From positions 372,001 to 436,000 of the forward strand of contig NZ_WBXM01000002.1 in the NCBI RefSeq assembly GCF_033042135.1: a stretch of DNA of 64,000 nucleotides, read 5' to 3'. This DNA comes from Haloechinothrix sp033042135 (GTDB lineage: Bacteria; Actinomycetota; Actinomycetes; Mycobacteriales; Pseudonocardiaceae). Below, one piece after another: positions 63,087 through 64,000 of the stretch. The notes beneath the pieces were generated by a model. That model made no database searches and was not told the origin of the DNA. It worked only from the letters and a program-made list of their open reading frames with translations. The stretch's first letter is position 1; each line of letters starts with the position of its first letter. A program made the translations under genes and the position numbers.

Positions 63087-63136
63087 GCTGCACAGAGGCG
63101 GCACCGTACCCAGGGACGGTGCCGCCTCTGTGCAGC
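63087..63136 (+). terminator. Strong terminator, 21-bp perfect stem
   Basis: Perfect 21-bp arms (63087-63107 and 63116-63136, starting GCTGCACAGAGG) with an 8-nt loop, 15 bases after the alpha/beta hydrolase stop. It is the longest hairpin in the window. Confidence 0.9.
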
Positions 63137-63353
63137 GACCGGAGCCGAAGGGACCATGATCGTGAATCAGCACACAGCATGTGGGGCCGATCGCCGGGGG
63201 CGAGCGCCGTCACCACATCCGCCGCGACCCCGGTAGCCCGGAGGCCACCGTGACCACCTGCGGTGATGCCGGTATCCATCGCGGAGACGTGGTCTCGGGC
63301 ACGAATCCCAACCGGTGCGTACGGCCCGAAACGGCGAAAGCTAGGATCGCCTC
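63137..63353 (+). other. Upstream region of ctaD
   Basis: About 215 bases without a supported gene. TAGGAT (63342-63347) lies 6 bases before the short upstream ORF and is the probable -10. I see no -35 close to consensus. Confidence 0.4.
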
Positions 63354-63431
63354 ATGCCACCGGGCGTGTGGTCAACTCGCGCCCGTGGCGGAGCTGGAGT
63401 ACGACAGGTGAACTGCAGGAGGCAGGAGTGA
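63354..63431 (+). CDS. Leaderless 25-codon upstream ORF overlapping ctaD
   Basis: ATG 63354 lies 6 bases after TAGGAT, the same spacing as the leaderless genes in the window. The frame encodes 25 residues (starting MPPGVWSTRARGG, ending VNCRRQE) and stops at TGA 63429-63431, which overlaps the GTG start of ctaD (63428-63430). The ctaD ribosome binding site AGGAGG lies inside it. This arrangement would couple ctaD translation to the small ORF. No peptide function is suggested; one Cys codon is near the end. Confidence 0.55.
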   Translation: MPPGVWSTRARGGAGVRQVNCRRQE

Positions 63432-64000
63432 CCGCAGTAACCCCCGAGCCGATTGCGACGCGACCGGCACCCGCACCGGGCGGGCCCAAGGGGTCCTACC
63501 TTCTGTCCCTGTTCAAGACGACCGATCACAAGCAGATCGGCATCATGTACATCGTCACGTCGTTCGGCTTCTTCATGCTGGGCGGCGCCATGGCGATGCT
63601 GATCCGCACCGAGCTGGCACAGCCGGGGCTGCGGTTCCTGTCGGCCGAGCAGTACAACCAGCTGTTCACCATGCACGGCACGATCATGCTGTTGCTGTAC
63701 GCGACACCGATCGTGTTCGGCTTCGCGAACTTCATCCTGCCCTTGCAGATCGGCTCACCGGACGTGGCATTCCCCCGGTTGAACGCCCTGTCCTACTGGC
63801 TGTTCCTGTTCGGCGGGTTGATCGTGGTCTCGGGCTTCCTCAGCCCCGGTGGCGCCGCCGACTTCGGCTGGTTCGCCTACACCCCGCTGTCCAACGCGGT
63901 GTACTCGCCAGGGGTCGGCGGTGATCTCTGGATCATGGGGCTGCTGGTCAGCGGTTTAGGAACCATTCTCGGTGCGGTCAACATGATCACCACGCTGGTG
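63428..64000 (+). CDS. ctaD: Cytochrome c oxidase subunit I (partial, 3' end outside window)
   Basis: The first 191 residues of the aa3-type oxidase subunit I are present. The sequence has SLFKTTDHKQIGIMYIVTSFGFFMLGG (first membrane helix), QLFTMHGTIMLLLYATPIVFGFANFI with the heme a ligand His in MHGTIM, and FPRLNALSYWLFLFGG. It forms the catalytic core of the terminal oxidase. GTG 63428 has AGGAGG 5 nt upstream. The gene runs past the end of the window. Confidence 0.96.
   Translation, partial: MTAVTPEPIATRPAPAPGGPKGSYLLSLFKTTDHKQIGIMYIVTSFGFFMLGGAMAMLIRTELAQPGLRFLSAEQYNQLFTMHGTIMLLLYATPIVFGFANFILPLQIGSPDVAFPRLNALSYWLFLFGGLIVVSGFLSPGGAADFGWFAYTPLSNAVYSPGVGGDLWIMGLLVSGLGTILGAVNMITTLV

Overview
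The window comes from a high-GC, mycothiol-type actinomycete, most likely a member of the Pseudonocardiaceae (an inference from gene content and order; no 16S rRNA gene is present). Supporting signs are the many GTG starts, the nucS mismatch endonuclease, a MurA with Asp in place of the catalytic Cys, the long actinobacterial delta subunit of ATP synthase, the argS-lysA-hom-thrC-thrB-rho-rpmE-prfA-prmC-atp order, and many genes whose start codon lies 6-8 nt behind a -10-like hexamer, as expected for leaderless mRNAs.

Bases 1-14,340 are accessory. They hold a GST-fold reductase, an unusual cytoplasmic metzincin-like protease with a small partner gene, an AurF-type diiron oxygenase with its FprB-like ferredoxin reductase behind a strong symmetric operator, a stress group (YflT-like protein, Hsp20 with an HspR-type HAIR site), an M23 peptidase with SH3 domains, a DrrAB-type ABC exporter plus a small ABC ATPase remnant, small membrane proteins and an MBL-fold hydrolase.

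Bases 14,574-20,648 form a sulfur-scavenging operon: short leader peptide, dimethylsulfone monooxygenase (sfnG), an undescribed 51-codon gene, SfnB-like acyl-CoA dehydrogenase, FMN reductase, alkanesulfonate monooxygenase (ssuD), an alpha/beta-fold protein with Asp at the nucleophile position, and an IclR regulator. Most junctions overlap by a few bases.

Bases 20,933-26,632 look like an old genomic island: an intact tRNA-Arg(CCG) at one end and a 40-nt degenerate copy of its 3' half, in the same orientation, at the other. Inside are an MFS exporter, an ECF sigma factor with a SnoaL-like tail, a frameshifted HxlR regulator divergent from a frameshifted dehydrogenase, and a VOC protein. No integrase remains.

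Bases 26,846-64,000 are mainly core: CDF metal exporter, DUF305 and DUF3105 proteins, argS, lysA, hom-thrC-thrB, rho with a long structured leader, rpmE, prfA, prmC, threonylcarbamoyl-AMP synthase, a WecA-type lipid-sugar transferase, atpI and the eight ATP synthase genes (epsilon set apart by a hairpin and a possible promoter), DUF2550, cobalamin adenosyltransferase, murA, an ethylmalonyl-CoA mutase (meaA), enoyl-CoA hydratase, Nudix, nucS, a small DnaJ protein, a phosphodiesterase, an alpha/beta hydrolase, and the start of ctaD, which is preceded by a leaderless 25-codon ORF overlapping its start.
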